41,566 bases of DNA from an uncultured Saprospiraceae bacterium (GCA_938001865.1 CALLAW010000050.1:1-41566); one strand, 5' to 3'. Positions 1-8,681 are shown, numbered from the stretch's first letter. Program-made: numbers and translations. Notes: generated by a model not told the origin, from the sequence alone.

Positions 1-176
1 ATTAAACCACATATAGACTAAGAAATGAACTTGATCTGCCACAAAGATATGCTCTGCTCCGAATCAGTAAAGGCTAAAGTGAATGTCGCCTACGGCGCCA
101 GCCTTGACAGATTCTCCACAGAACATGGCCTGCGGTTACGACCATTTTCAATCACTAATTTTATCAAATTTTATAA
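1..176. other. Left-edge segment with GC-richer patch, no clear gene
   Basis: No convincing gene. Positions about 85-140 form a patch visibly richer in G+C (it contains GGCGCC and TGCGG) than the AT-rich sequence on both sides. Several frames stay open for short distances on both strands but none looks like a known family, and all are broken by stops. It could be the decayed end of a mobile element or a gene remnant continuing outside the window. Low confidence in any specific identity. Confidence 0.25.
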
Positions 177-425
177 TCAGACACAGTTTATTGAACTATC
201 CCAAATACATAAAGTTATCTTCACCCCCCAGTCTCCAGTATCTAAATTTTCCCACTCGACATAATACGGGGGAGTGTATTCACTCAACAATTCTGAATCG
301 ACAGAAATATCTATCTGACCTGTACCATTCATCTCACAGATATGATGTATCTCTGTAGAGACTCCCTGACTGAATAGAAAACTATTCACAAAGAAAAATA
401 ATAGAATAATTGTCATTTTCTTCAT
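177..425 (-). CDS. Small secreted protein, possible truncated SprB-like repeat protein
   Basis: An 82-residue product begins with a clear signal peptide (MKK, then a run of I/L/F, ending near FSQG at about residue 20). The mature part contains CEMNGTGQIDISVD followed by PPYYVEWENLDTGD, which resembles one SprB-type repeat of T9SS-exported surface proteins (usual pattern: C..G.G.I.....G..PPY...W). It ends about 10-15 residues after the point where a SprB repeat would normally continue with a G.Y.V.V.D segment, and a run of six G lies at 214-219, so a truncation or frameshift of a longer surface protein is plausible. No other gene shares its context here. Secretion is supported; the function is unknown. 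Confidence 0.45.
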   Translation of the reverse strand: MKKMTIILLFFFVNSFLFSQGVSTEIHHICEMNGTGQIDISVDSELLSEYTPPYYVEWENLDTGDWGVKITLCIWDSSINCV

Positions 426-469
426 AGAAGTACTTTTATGAATTGTTTGCTAAGGAGTTAGGATAAACT

Positions 470-1456
470 TCAGTCTTTGATTACTTCTGATTTCCAAATA
501 ACCTGATCAGACAAAATCAATTCTTTTATCTCTTTTATGTTATTATCAACGTCAAAAAACAAATAAATTAGTTCACCGTTAAGTAATATCTTTGGCACTA
601 CACAATAATTGATGTATTGTTGAGCAATCGAAATTGAGATATCTTGAGAATGACCCACATGGATGTGATCATGTTCAGCTTCATTATGCTGATCAGAGTG
701 GCTACTTTCATGAATTGAATTATAGTCATTGTTTAATAGAACAAGTTTGTCATCTAAAAAAACATCGATAGTACTAATAATAGAGTTCTTAGATTCCAAC
801 ATTGGCAAACAATACTCGAAAAATTGGCCAAAGAATAAATTGACACCGATAGGATCTTCTTCTAACCTGAGATTAAGAACATCAATAATAAACTGTATAA
901 ATTCGTTCTCATCTATTCTACCTATGTTTGCAAGAATAGCATAGTCACTTAACATATTTTTTTGTTCTCTATTCAGATAGCCTTTGTTTTTAATAACATT
1001 AAAAATATCTTCATATGAAAGTGGAGGAATACTTGGTGCAATAGACTCTAAATCATATAGGGATACAAACTTAGCATACAATCCATAACTAAATGAACCA
1101 ATGTTTTGTAGTAAGAATTGTTTTGCCTTTGACATTTCAGAATCACTAAGACAATAATGGTTATTTAGAAGAAACCGCAAACGTTTATCTGTGACCGTTA
1201 TTCGATCATCCATAATGATATTAAAGTAATTCTCTAGATCAAAGTTATTGGATGCTTTATAGACACAATAATGTTCATCCAGTTTCTGCATAGATAAAAG
1301 GTTGTCACTCATGGATCTACTGATGGTGTAAAAAGAGTCTAAATCTGCACGAATATTGGCAATATCAGGTTCACTATAATAGCGTTGACCAATTATAATA
1401 TTTGATGATAGTATGAAGAAGAGGAGACTTAATAAATGTAAAATCTTACAATTCAT
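470..1456 (-). CDS. Secreted protein of unknown function with a His-rich segment
   Basis: The product is about 328 residues. I place the start at the ATG at 1456 because it opens directly into a signal peptide (MNCKILHLLSLLFFILSSN, ending at IIIGQ); the longer reading from 1525 would lie inside a terminator hairpin (1501-1550). The mature protein is mostly helical in appearance, with no motif I recognise. A cluster around residues 248-270 carries roughly eight His with Asp/Glu (HESSHSDQHNEAEHDHIHVG), the kind of segment that can bind Zn or Ni, though this is inference only. The C-terminal 60 residues look like a mixed alpha/beta domain (KILLNGELIYLFFDVDNN). It is separated from rpsT by the terminator, so it is likely transcribed on its own. 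Confidence 0.6.
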   Translation of the reverse strand: MNCKILHLLSLLFFILSSNIIIGQRYYSEPDIANIRADLDSFYTISRSMSDNLLSMQKLDEHYCVYKASNNFDLENYFNIIMDDRITVTDKRLRFLLNNHYCLSDSEMSKAKQFLLQNIGSFSYGLYAKFVSLYDLESIAPSIPPLSYEDIFNVIKNKGYLNREQKNMLSDYAILANIGRIDENEFIQFIIDVLNLRLEEDPIGVNLFFGQFFEYCLPMLESKNSIISTIDVFLDDKLVLLNNDYNSIHESSHSDQHNEAEHDHIHVGHSQDISISIAQQYINYCVVPKILLNGELIYLFFDVDNNIKEIKELILSDQVIWKSEVIKD

Positions 1457-1500
1457 AATAATAAATTTTCCAGTAATGAAGTATAAAGATGTACCCCTAA

Positions 1501-1550
1501 TATAAAAAGCGATAAGCATTATCAAATGATAACGCTTATCGCTTTTTATA
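1501..1550. terminator. Long palindromic bidirectional terminator
   Basis: The arms 1501-1517 (TATAAAAAGCGATAAGC) and 1534-1550 are exact reverse complements. The inner arms TTATCA/TGATAA extend the stem to about 24 bp with a single A/C mismatch and a two-base AA centre. The outer A/T ends give a U-tract on either strand, so it can act in both directions. It lies directly downstream of rpsT on the minus strand. Confidence 0.8.
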
Positions 1551-1619
1551 TTATTGAGAATATTAGGATCTGACTCCCTTCAACTCAACTATCTGTCAAT
1601 CTCTATTGTGAGTGACGAA

Positions 1620-1877
1620 TTACTTAGCAAGGTTAAGGATGTGCTTAGATAACTTGCTTTTGAGGTTAGCAGCTTTGTTTTTGTGCCAGATGTTCCTCTT
1701 AGCTAACTTGTCAATCATACTTACTACCTTTGGATAGTACTCAGAAGCTTCTTTTTGATCTTCCATTAATCTCAACTTACCAATCGCAGTTCTTGTAGAT
1801 TTTTTATAATATCTATTCTGCAATCTTTTCTTAGCGTCTTGTCTAATTCTCTTTTTTGCTGAAGCGTGATGTGCCAT
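1620..1877 (-). CDS. rpsT: 30S ribosomal protein S20
   Basis: An 85-residue basic protein starting MAHHASAKKRIRQ, the typical S20 N-terminus, with KRLQNRYYKKSTRT and a Lys/Ala-rich C-terminal helix (NKAANLKSKLSKHI). S20 binds 16S rRNA early in 30S assembly, and its usual length is 83-90 residues. The start is the ATG at 1877; an upstream in-frame codon at 1907 would overlap the -7 box at 1905-1912 and add ten residues not typical of the family. It is monocistronic, with a promoter upstream and a strong terminator at 1501-1550, and divergent from sucA. Confidence 0.95.
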   Translation of the reverse strand: MAHHASAKKRIRQDAKKRLQNRYYKKSTRTAIGKLRLMEDQKEASEYYPKVVSMIDKLAKRNIWHKNKAANLKSKLSKHILNLAK

Positions 1878-1904
1878 AGTAAATTTCTTTTTAAATTTGG
1901 AGTG

Positions 1905-1939
1905 CAAAAATAGGTAAATATTTGATTTGAATCTACAAA
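1905..1939 (-). promoter_or_regulatory. Probable rpsT promoter
   Basis: Read on the minus strand, 1912-1905 is TATTTTTG, a full match to the Bacteroidota -7 consensus TAnnTTTG. A TTTG that could act as the -33 element lies at 1939-1936, giving a spacer of 23 bp, a little longer than the usual 19-21. The transcript would start about 20 nt before the S20 ATG. Confidence 0.55.
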
Positions 1940-2073
1940 TGCTTCATTAACTTGATTCTTTTCTCCAGATTATCAGTAATTTAGCATCTGACATCGGAGA
2001 TTTCCTATCTCTTTTACGAGTTTTATCGTCTTGTGACTCCAGTGAAGAGTTACAATTGATAATACTGATAATC

Positions 2074-2112
2074 AACTATCAATAGTTAATAGATAACAAA
2101 AGTCTAATTTTA
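2074..2112 (+). promoter_or_regulatory. Possible sucA promoter with a dyad operator
   Basis: AACTAT-CA-ATAGTT at 2074-2087 is a perfect six-base-arm dyad. It lies 17 bp upstream of TAATTTTA (2105-2112), a seven-of-eight match to the -7 consensus TAnnTTTG. A regulator bound to the dyad would cover the -33 region. No good TTTG -33 element is visible, which fits a regulated promoter but does not prove it. The ATG of sucA is 16 nt after the -7 box. Confidence 0.35.
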
Positions 2113-2127
2113 AGAGTTAACACACCC

Positions 2128-4854
2128 ATGGATAAACTTTCTTATATATTCAATGCAGAGCCAGCATACATTGATTCGATCTATGCTCAATACTCACAGG
2201 ATCCAGAGTCAGTAGACTCAGATTGGAGATTGTTTTTTGAAGGATTTGAGTTTCATACTGGCAATGGTGATCTGTCATCAGTCAGTGGAGATATAGATAC
2301 CAAAGAATTTTCTGTACTAGGCATCATCAATGGATTTAGAAGTCGAGGGCACTTACTCTCTGATACGAATCCTGTGAGACAGCGTAAAGATAGAAAGCCT
2401 CATCTCGATCTTGCTGATTACAATCTGTCAGATGCGGACTTAGATACACCGTTTGCTGCAGGTATTCAGATTGGACTGCCAGGAGGTACACTGAGACAGA
2501 TCATAGAGAAGTTGACAAAGATCTACTGCGGTACGATTGGATTTGAGTATGCTCATATCGAATCGCGAAAGAAAAGAGAATGGCTCAAAGAAAAAATAGA
2601 GTCTAGACCACTCTCAGGTGGATACGGATTAGATGTCGATACCAAGAAGCGAATCCTCGACAAGCTGAACGGTGCAGTAATATTCGAAAAATTCCTCCAC
2701 ACGAAGTATATCGGTCAGAAGAGATTTAGCTTGGAAGGAGGAGAGAGTACGATACCAGCACTCGATGCGATCATCAATGAAGCTGGCAATACTGGCGTCG
2801 AAGAGATAGTCATCGGTATGGCACACAGAGGTAGACTCAATGTACTTGCCAATATTATGGGTAAGACATATGATCAGATCTTCAACGAATTCGAAGGTAC
2901 TGCGATTCCAGAGCAGAGCTTTGGTGATGGAGATGTGAAGTATCACCTCGGATTTGAGTCGCAAGTAGAAACGGATGCAGGTAATAAAGTCCACCTCAAG
3001 CTAGCACCTAACCCATCCCATCTAGAGGCTGTCAATCCAGTCGTAGAAGGATTCGCTAGGGCTAAAGCAGATATCCTCTACGCTAGTGATTACGATAAGA
3101 TACTCCCTATCCTGATCCACGGTGATGCAGCGATCGCTGGTCAAGGTGTGGTATATGAGACAGTACAGATGAGTCAGCTACCTGGCTACTATACAGGAGG
3201 TACTATCCACTTCGTGATAAATAATCAGATCGGATTTACGACTAACTGGGATGACGCAAGGTCATCTAACTACTGTACTGGTGTATCGAGTCTCGTACAA
3301 GCTCCAGTATTTCATATCAATGGGGATGATCCAGAGGCGGTAGTATTTGCCGTAAGGTTAGCTACAGAGTATCGACAATTATTCAATAATGATGTCTTTA
3401 TCGATCTCGTCTGCTACCGTAAGCATGGACACAATGAAGGTGATGATCCAAAATTTACCCAACCATTCCTCTATGCAGTGATAGATAATCACAAAAATCC
3501 AAGAGAACTCTATGTAGAGAAGCTCATCAGTAGAGGTGACATAGAGCAGAAACTTGCCGAAGAACTCGAAACAACATTCTGGTCGTTGCTCCAAGATAGA
3601 CTCAATAAAGTCAAGCAAAAGACGGTCAAGTACGAGTACCAAAAGCCCGAAGAGGCATGGCGTAAACTCAAGTTTACGACTGATGAAAAAGATGCAGAGT
3701 CAAGTCCTAATACAGGAATAAGCAAAGCAAAATTTGACAAGATCATCAAGCACTTAATGACCTATCCTGATGGACTCACACCTTTACCTAAAGTGGAAAG
3801 ACTCCAGAAGGGAAAGAAGAAGCTCATCGATGCTAAGCAGATGGATTGGGCACTTGCAGAGTTAGCTGCCTATAGCTCGATACTGATCGATGGCAAAGAT
3901 GTGAGGATGAGTGGTCAAGATGTCAAGAGAGGAACATTCTCTCACAGACATGCCATCTTCAATGATAAGGAGACATTTGACGAGTACAATAGATTAGATA
4001 ATATCGATCCAAAGCAAGGAAAGTTTAGAATATTCAATTCATTACTGTCAGAGTTTGCAGTACTCGGATTTGAATATGGCTACTCACTTGCTAATCCCAA
4101 CACACTTGTACTCTGGGAGGCACAGTTTGGAGACTTCTACAATGGTGCTCAGACTATGGTCGATCAGTTCGTCAGTGCAGGAGAGAGTAAGTGGCAGCGG
4201 ATGAGTGGATTAGTGATGCTCCTCCCTCATGGAAATGAAGGCCAAGGACCAGAACACTCCAGTGCTAGACTCGAACGATTCTTGACGATGTGTGCTGATT
4301 TCAATATGACTGTAGCTAATATCACTACGCCGGCTAATCTCTTCCACGCATTGAGAAGACAGTTGGCTAGACCATTCAGAAAGCCTCTCGTAGTGATGTC
4401 GCCAAAGTCACTCTTGAGACATCCATTATGTGTCTCATCATTTGAAGATTTCTCTACTAAGACTGGATTCCAAGAGGTGATTACAGATCCGGAAGTCACT
4501 GCCAAAAAAGCAACAAGGCATCTGATCTGTAGTGGTAAGGTCTACTACGATCTACTCAATTACAGAATAGAAAATCCAAAGTACTCGGATGTAGCTATTA
4601 CGAGATTGGAGCAACTCTACCCATATCCTCAGAAGCAAATAGATGCCCTGCTACAGTCTCATAAAGTACCGACTTACTGGGTGCAAGAGGAGAGTCAAAA
4701 TATGGGAGCTTGGCAGTATCTCTTGAGATATTGGAGACATGCTGACATCAATGTCGTCAGTAGAGGCTATACTGCTTCGCCATCGACTGGGTTCAAAAAG
4801 ATTCATGATGCTCAGCAGGCAGATTTGATCAAGCGAGCATTTACAATGAAATAA
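2128..4854 (+). CDS. sucA: 2-oxoglutarate dehydrogenase E1 component
   Basis: A 908-residue thiamine-diphosphate enzyme that decarboxylates 2-oxoglutarate and transfers the succinyl group to the lipoyl E2 (TCA cycle, cytoplasm). Family landmarks appear in order: an N-terminal E2-binding stretch (LSYIFNAEPAYIDSIYAQY, 4-22), HRGRLNVLANIMGK near 233, NPSHLEAVNPVVEG near 295, GDAAIAGQGVVYE near 332, NNQIGFTT near 366, the ThDP/Mg region GDDPEAV near 400 and HGHNEGDDP near 434, GTFSHRHA near 602, EAQFGDFYNGAQ near 665 and GNEGQGPEHSSAR near 701. The length is close to the usual 900-950. No E2 gene (sucB) follows; the next gene is on the other strand, so the complex is encoded in separate places or starts elsewhere. 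Confidence 0.97.
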   Translation: MDKLSYIFNAEPAYIDSIYAQYSQDPESVDSDWRLFFEGFEFHTGNGDLSSVSGDIDTKEFSVLGIINGFRSRGHLLSDTNPVRQRKDRKPHLDLADYNLSDADLDTPFAAGIQIGLPGGTLRQIIEKLTKIYCGTIGFEYAHIESRKKREWLKEKIESRPLSGGYGLDVDTKKRILDKLNGAVIFEKFLHTKYIGQKRFSLEGGESTIPALDAIINEAGNTGVEEIVIGMAHRGRLNVLANIMGKTYDQIFNEFEGTAIPEQSFGDGDVKYHLGFESQVETDAGNKVHLKLAPNPSHLEAVNPVVEGFARAKADILYASDYDKILPILIHGDAAIAGQGVVYETVQMSQLPGYYTGGTIHFVINNQIGFTTNWDDARSSNYCTGVSSLVQAPVFHINGDDPEAVVFAVRLATEYRQLFNNDVFIDLVCYRKHGHNEGDDPKFTQPFLYAVIDNHKNPRELYVEKLISRGDIEQKLAEELETTFWSLLQDRLNKVKQKTVKYEYQKPEEAWRKLKFTTDEKDAESSPNTGISKAKFDKIIKHLMTYPDGLTPLPKVERLQKGKKKLIDAKQMDWALAELAAYSSILIDGKDVRMSGQDVKRGTFSHRHAIFNDKETFDEYNRLDNIDPKQGKFRIFNSLLSEFAVLGFEYGYSLANPNTLVLWEAQFGDFYNGAQTMVDQFVSAGESKWQRMSGLVMLLPHGNEGQGPEHSSARLERFLTMCADFNMTVANITTPANLFHALRRQLARPFRKPLVVMSPKSLLRHPLCVSSFEDFSTKTGFQEVITDPEVTAKKATRHLICSGKVYYDLLNYRIENPKYSDVAITRLEQLYPYPQKQIDALLQSHKVPTYWVQEESQNMGAWQYLLRYWRHADINVVSRGYTASPSTGFKKIHDAQQADLIKRAFTMK

Positions 4855-5091
4855 CCGCATCACTCCCTAAAAGTGAGCTTGCTCAGTGAATTTTGCTCAG
4901 TGAACTTCTATCCATATTGCAGTAAATGATGTAGGGGATAGAGTTGAGTAGAGGCGAGTATGTCCATGTAGAGAAGAAGCTCACGGTTGTCGATCCTACA
5001 TCTGCGAAGAGATATGGGTACTCTAGGTAAATAAAACAATTGGGGAGCAAACCTCTGCACTCAGAGACTTTGCAAACTGATAACTACTCTA
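4855..5091. repeat. Intergenic region with a 14-bp tandem repeat and hairpins
   Basis: The stretch between convergent sucA and the 5092 gene holds two near-identical 14-mers, TTGCTCAGTGAATT (4879-4892) and TTGCTCAGTGAACT (4893-4906). A short dyad TGAGC-TT-GCTCA sits at 4874-4885. Near the other end, GCAAA/CTCTG at 5047-5057 pairs with CAGAG/TTTGC at 5062-5073 and could help end the minus-strand transcript. No coding potential was noted. Confidence 0.4.
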
Positions 5092-5787
5092 TTATTGATC
5101 GATGCGAGTGCCGTAGTAGTAGACGATACTCAGACCAAAACTTGTAAATCTCTCTGATACTGATGGTCTCGGTGTAGTGCTATTAAGACCAATATCCTCT
5201 TGAAAATCTTGGAGTTGAGTAAGACTAAGCGGATAGAGAAAAAACGGAGTAATTGCCAACGGAGTCTTAGAACTCGGAGATAGGATGAAGATGGGTTTGA
5301 TCTGTAAGAAGTAGTGTTCTTGTGGAGTGTCGAAGATATCTATCCTCTTATTGGATCCATTGATCTCTCGTCGTATTCTCAGATTGCGTCTACCGGCACC
5401 GACACTGAAGTGAAAGTTGGGGCTAATATGAGTCTCTATATTGAAACTTAATGCATTGAAATTAAAGAAGTACTCTCTCTCAAAGAGGCTCTTAGTGTCA
5501 GGATCCTCTCCAAATCCTACCCGCTTTCGCAACGTGTTTTCCCATGTCAGATCAGTGCTTATCCGATCAAATGAATAACGTACTCCGATCTGTAGCCCAT
5601 TGAGGAAGTGCAGTTCTGGGATGGGATTTTGTAATCTCACTTCTTCTTGGTTATTGAATGCAGCTATCTCAGCATTGAACTGTGATGCAGGAGTATAGAG
5701 TGAGGTGAACCCCGCCTTCATATTGAGCTGAGAGAAGAGCAGACTTACTTGGAGACTGCAGATTAGGAGTAAGATACCTCGTATCAT
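5092..5787 (-). CDS. Small outer-membrane beta-barrel-like protein
   Basis: A 231-residue product with a signal peptide (MIRGILLLICSLQVSLLFSQ, cleavage near 20). The remainder shows alternating hydrophobic strands typical of an eight-stranded barrel: IGVRYSFDRISTDLTWEN, FNALSFNIETHISPNFHFSVGAG, YFLQIKPIFILSP, ITPFFLYPL and FTSFGLSIVYYYG at the end. No specific family is recognised. It lies 93 nt downstream of the sugar transferase at 5881-7302 on the same strand, so it may share that transcript and serve an envelope role. Outer-membrane location is inference from the pattern. Confidence 0.6.
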   Translation of the reverse strand: MIRGILLLICSLQVSLLFSQLNMKAGFTSLYTPASQFNAEIAAFNNQEEVRLQNPIPELHFLNGLQIGVRYSFDRISTDLTWENTLRKRVGFGEDPDTKSLFEREYFFNFNALSFNIETHISPNFHFSVGAGRRNLRIRREINGSNKRIDIFDTPQEHYFLQIKPIFILSPSSKTPLAITPFFLYPLSLTQLQDFQEDIGLNSTTPRPSVSERFTSFGLSIVYYYGTRIDQ

Positions 5788-5880
5788 AGTGTGAGTGCTG
5801 TGAGACTATCAGATTAACTCAATCACAAGATTGAATGCTAAAGATACGATAACTCTCCGAAATATCAGGTCAGTCCATCT

Positions 5881-7302
5881 CTACTTGCCCTTACCCTGGA
5901 TCAGTACGAGTACAGTATAGAAGAGAATCTTAAAGTCAAGAGCAAGTGACATATTCTCAATGTAGATCATGTCAAATTTGAGTCTCTGGATCATTTGCTT
6001 GACATTGGAAGCATATCCATACTTGACCTGCCCCCAACTCGTGATGCCTGGTCTTACTTTGAGTAAATGCTTATAGTGTGGTGCTTGCTCTGTGATCTTA
6101 TCGATATAGTACTGTCTCTCCGGTCGAGGACCCACCAGTGACATATCACCTCTGATGACATTGTAGAATTGTGGGAGCTCATCTAGTCGATACTTACGCA
6201 TGACTCTTCCCCACTGTGTGACTCGATTATCTTGTTCATTAGAGAGTTGTGGTCCCGACTCTTCGGCATCTAAGTACATAGATCTGAACTTGATGATATT
6301 GAATGGATTGCCACTCTTGCCGATCCTCTCTTGCATGAAGAAGATTGGCCCATTTGACGACAGTCTGACTCTTATAGCGATGTAGAGGTAGAGTGGAGAG
6401 AGGATGATAAGGCTCAGTCCACTTAGGATGATATCAAGGGTACGTTTGATTATTTTTTGCCATTTGGGCAGGAGCTCTGTATCTATCTCGATGAGTACTG
6501 CTCCGTGCAGGTGATTCATCTTGACTGTACCTACGATGATATCATACATATCAGGGATAATCTTGATCAGTATCCGATCGGTGAATTGGTCAAGTATATT
6601 GAGGATATGCTTTATCTTATTTTGCTCGGAGGTCTCTATTGCGATGATGACCTCTTCGATGTTGTATTGTGTGATGAGGGTTTCGATATCTTTGATTTTG
6701 CCCAAGAGTGGCAGAGAATGTTCGAGATGATTGTGACTCCGACCATTGCTATCTACGAACCCTACAAAGTGGTATCCGAGTGAGTACTGCCTACCTGTGA
6801 TCTCTTCGTAGAGCTCGACTGCCTTAGCATCTCCGCCTATGATGAGGGTATTGTACTTGACTCTTCCAGACTTGACCTTACGCTTAGCCAATGTCAGATA
6901 GGTAAGTCTGACGATGACTGTGATCCCAAAGTGGAGGACAAAAAGTCTGAAGAACGGTGTAAAGTAGTTCGTCACCTCTAGCACTTGGTCATCTATCAGT
7001 ACGGTGAAGAAGAGCATCAATACCCCTATCCCTGAGAGGATAAATGTAGAGTTGAAAGTATTGCTCCGACTGAATCGATAGATGTCAGCATGCTTCTCAA
7101 ATAGGCTATAGAGTAATACCCAGCACGTCGGTATGATGATCATCCCATAGTAGAGTTTTTCATCAGCGAAGATGTCACTGTATGAGATGGTTATCTCCTC
7201 TAGTCGCTTACGAAAGATGAAAAATAGAATCCATGCTAGCATCGCTGCTAGAAAATCTAGCAGACGGTAGAGCACGAGTTCTATTCTTCTTTGGCTTTTC
7301 AT
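5881..7302 (-). CDS. Polyprenyl-phosphate sugar-1-phosphate transferase (WcaJ/PssY type)
   Basis: This 473-residue integral membrane enzyme is of the kind that starts exopolysaccharide or O-unit synthesis by moving a sugar-1-phosphate from a nucleotide sugar to undecaprenyl phosphate. Four N-terminal membrane segments (about 10-30, 50-70, 84-105, 117-135) precede a soluble nucleotide-binding-like domain starting NTLIIGGDAKAVELYE near 150. The catalytic bacterial sugar transferase domain starts with KRTLDIILSGLSLIILSPLY near 286, then QERIGKSGNPFNIIKFRSM near 327, LDELPQFYNVIRGDMSLVGP near 376-395 (the DE and the PRP are characteristic) and RPGITSWGQV near 418. The sugar specificity cannot be read from sequence. 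No glycosyltransferase cluster surrounds it. The lipoprotein gene upstream ends 21 nt before its ATG, so the two are probably cotranscribed. Confidence 0.92.
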   Translation of the reverse strand: MKSQRRIELVLYRLLDFLAAMLAWILFFIFRKRLEEITISYSDIFADEKLYYGMIIIPTCWVLLYSLFEKHADIYRFSRSNTFNSTFILSGIGVLMLFFTVLIDDQVLEVTNYFTPFFRLFVLHFGITVIVRLTYLTLAKRKVKSGRVKYNTLIIGGDAKAVELYEEITGRQYSLGYHFVGFVDSNGRSHNHLEHSLPLLGKIKDIETLITQYNIEEVIIAIETSEQNKIKHILNILDQFTDRILIKIIPDMYDIIVGTVKMNHLHGAVLIEIDTELLPKWQKIIKRTLDIILSGLSLIILSPLYLYIAIRVRLSSNGPIFFMQERIGKSGNPFNIIKFRSMYLDAEESGPQLSNEQDNRVTQWGRVMRKYRLDELPQFYNVIRGDMSLVGPRPERQYYIDKITEQAPHYKHLLKVRPGITSWGQVKYGYASNVKQMIQRLKFDMIYIENMSLALDFKILFYTVLVLIQGKGK

Positions 7303-7323
7303 CTCTAATGTGATCGGGTAAGC

Positions 7324-8187
7324 CTAAAGATGTATGAGCTTGATATCATCTACGAATGCCTCCCCAGATGTGACTGAGGAACCCTCGAGACTGAGATTCA
7401 ATAGTAGGCTAAACTGTCCTATATTGGGATCATTCAGGATGCTTCCTAGATCAAGGTACAGCTTGTTGCCAAGTGGCTTAGGATTGAGCAAGATGATATA
7501 CTCAGGGATCTGATAGCTACCGATAGTCTGCATTACCCCAAGGACAAGAGGAGTATCAGAACTATAATTGATTTCTAGATAGGCATTATTATTAAAGTCC
7601 GAAGGCAAAAATAGCGATGAGGTAAAGACCTCACACACAGGATTTTGTTGGTCGACGTTCAATCGAGCTACCTTATTAGTATTGGTCGGGTCGAGTGGAT
7701 CAGTGACGATAGTAAGATTGGACCCTTCAAAGTCATCACTCTCAAGTACAAAGGTGTGACTCCCATTGAAATCCTCAACAAAGGCAAATGATACATCATC
7801 ATAGTATTCAAACTCTAAGTCGATAGGGTAGGTCTCTCCTGGTATAGCATCGAGAGTTACTTGGATAGGTCTCAGATAAGGGTAGATGATTGGTACTCCC
7901 TCACGACCATCTTCTCGGATACCGGGAAAGATGACTAAGTCGGTACTTGACTCATCTTCTAATACGGGGAGAGTGACTGGTACTTCAAATGGACCAAGTT
8001 CTTGGTCTTGTGTGAAGACCCATGCATCTCTGATCTTATGCGTTGGCTCGCCTTGTACAGGTATCGTGACCAGACTAGGTTCACTCAGTTCGATAAAGTA
8101 AGGATTGAGATCTGTTGCATTGAAGTTACTGCATGCAGTAAGTGACAGCATAGCGCAGATAGCGAGGCTCAGGTGAGTTATTGACAT
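7324..8187 (-). CDS. Hypothetical lipoprotein
   Basis: A 287-residue product with a type II signal sequence and lipobox LTAC (Cys at residue 19), so it is expected to be lipid-anchored after export. The body is beta-rich. Residues about 135-287 (starting FVEDFNGSHTFVLESDDFEG) resemble a jelly-roll carbohydrate-binding-like fold with a closing EAFVDDIKLIHL strand; this pattern is seen in many Bacteroidota surface lipoproteins and does not define a ligand. It is the first gene of a likely three-gene unit with the sugar transferase and barrel protein. No catalytic motif was seen. Confidence 0.7.
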   Translation of the reverse strand: MSITHLSLAICAMLSLTACSNFNATDLNPYFIELSEPSLVTIPVQGEPTHKIRDAWVFTQDQELGPFEVPVTLPVLEDESSTDLVIFPGIREDGREGVPIIYPYLRPIQVTLDAIPGETYPIDLEFEYYDDVSFAFVEDFNGSHTFVLESDDFEGSNLTIVTDPLDPTNTNKVARLNVDQQNPVCEVFTSSLFLPSDFNNNAYLEINYSSDTPLVLGVMQTIGSYQIPEYIILLNPKPLGNKLYLDLGSILNDPNIGQFSLLLNLSLEGSSVTSGEAFVDDIKLIHL

Positions 8188-8372
8188 AATCGGAATTGTG
8201 AATGTCGAGTTTTGGTTTTAGTCGTGAGTTGCCTCTCTAGACTCCCCACATAAGTATCTCAAAAACGGTAGAGAACACATGGATAGTATTGTCGTGTTAA
8301 GATATTATTAACAGATGGGAGGATTTGTCAGATTGGATGCTAAATAGAAGTTTTGACTGTTGACCTATCTCC

Positions 8373-8681
8373 TTATTCCCTATAATAGTATATCACTGCC
8401 GCCAACAGCGTAATCAACATCAATAGGACTGAGGCAATCCGCAGTGAGATCCTTAAGTGCTTGCAGAATGACCTGATATTATCAGCGTACTGAGGGTAGC
8501 GAGGGATGATTTCGGCTTCCATCTTATCGGGCTTCATGATATAGCTCGTCGGAAAATCTACCTTGTTTTTATTCAGGATGATGTAGTGCTTCCAGACTCT
8601 TACCCTGATGTAGAGATTGACGAGGACTAGGATGATCATCAGTCCTGCAGCCCAGAGGATGAGAGTTTGGTAGAGTTCCAT
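8373..8681 (-). CDS. Small two-helix membrane protein
   Basis: A 102-residue protein with an N-terminal transmembrane helix (residues 5-25, LILWAAGLMIILVLVNLYI) and a second at about 78-97 (IASVLLMLITLLAAVIYYY), joined by a basic soluble loop of about 50 residues. No family is recognised. It starts at the ATG at 8681, about 90 nt from and divergent to the metallopeptidase start at 8771. Conserved length and codon use look normal for this genome. Confidence 0.6.
   Translation of the reverse strand: MELYQTLILWAAGLMIILVLVNLYIRVRVWKHYIILNKNKVDFPTSYIMKPDKMEAEIIPRYPQYADNIRSFCKHLRISLRIASVLLMLITLLAAVIYYYRE

Noticed and set aside
25-358. Two overlapping plus-strand open frames at the left edge
   Set aside because: Opposite to the secreted SprB-like fragment; no signal peptide or domain, and the readings change frame character within the GC-richer patch.
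4874-4906. Terminator directly after sucA
   Set aside because: The TGAGC-TT-GCTCA dyad is short and followed by only four T, and the 14-bp tandem repeat explains most of the pairing.
6457-6783. Open frame of 108 codons on the plus strand
   Set aside because: Antisense to the sugar transferase; composition follows the complementary gene and no family pattern is seen.
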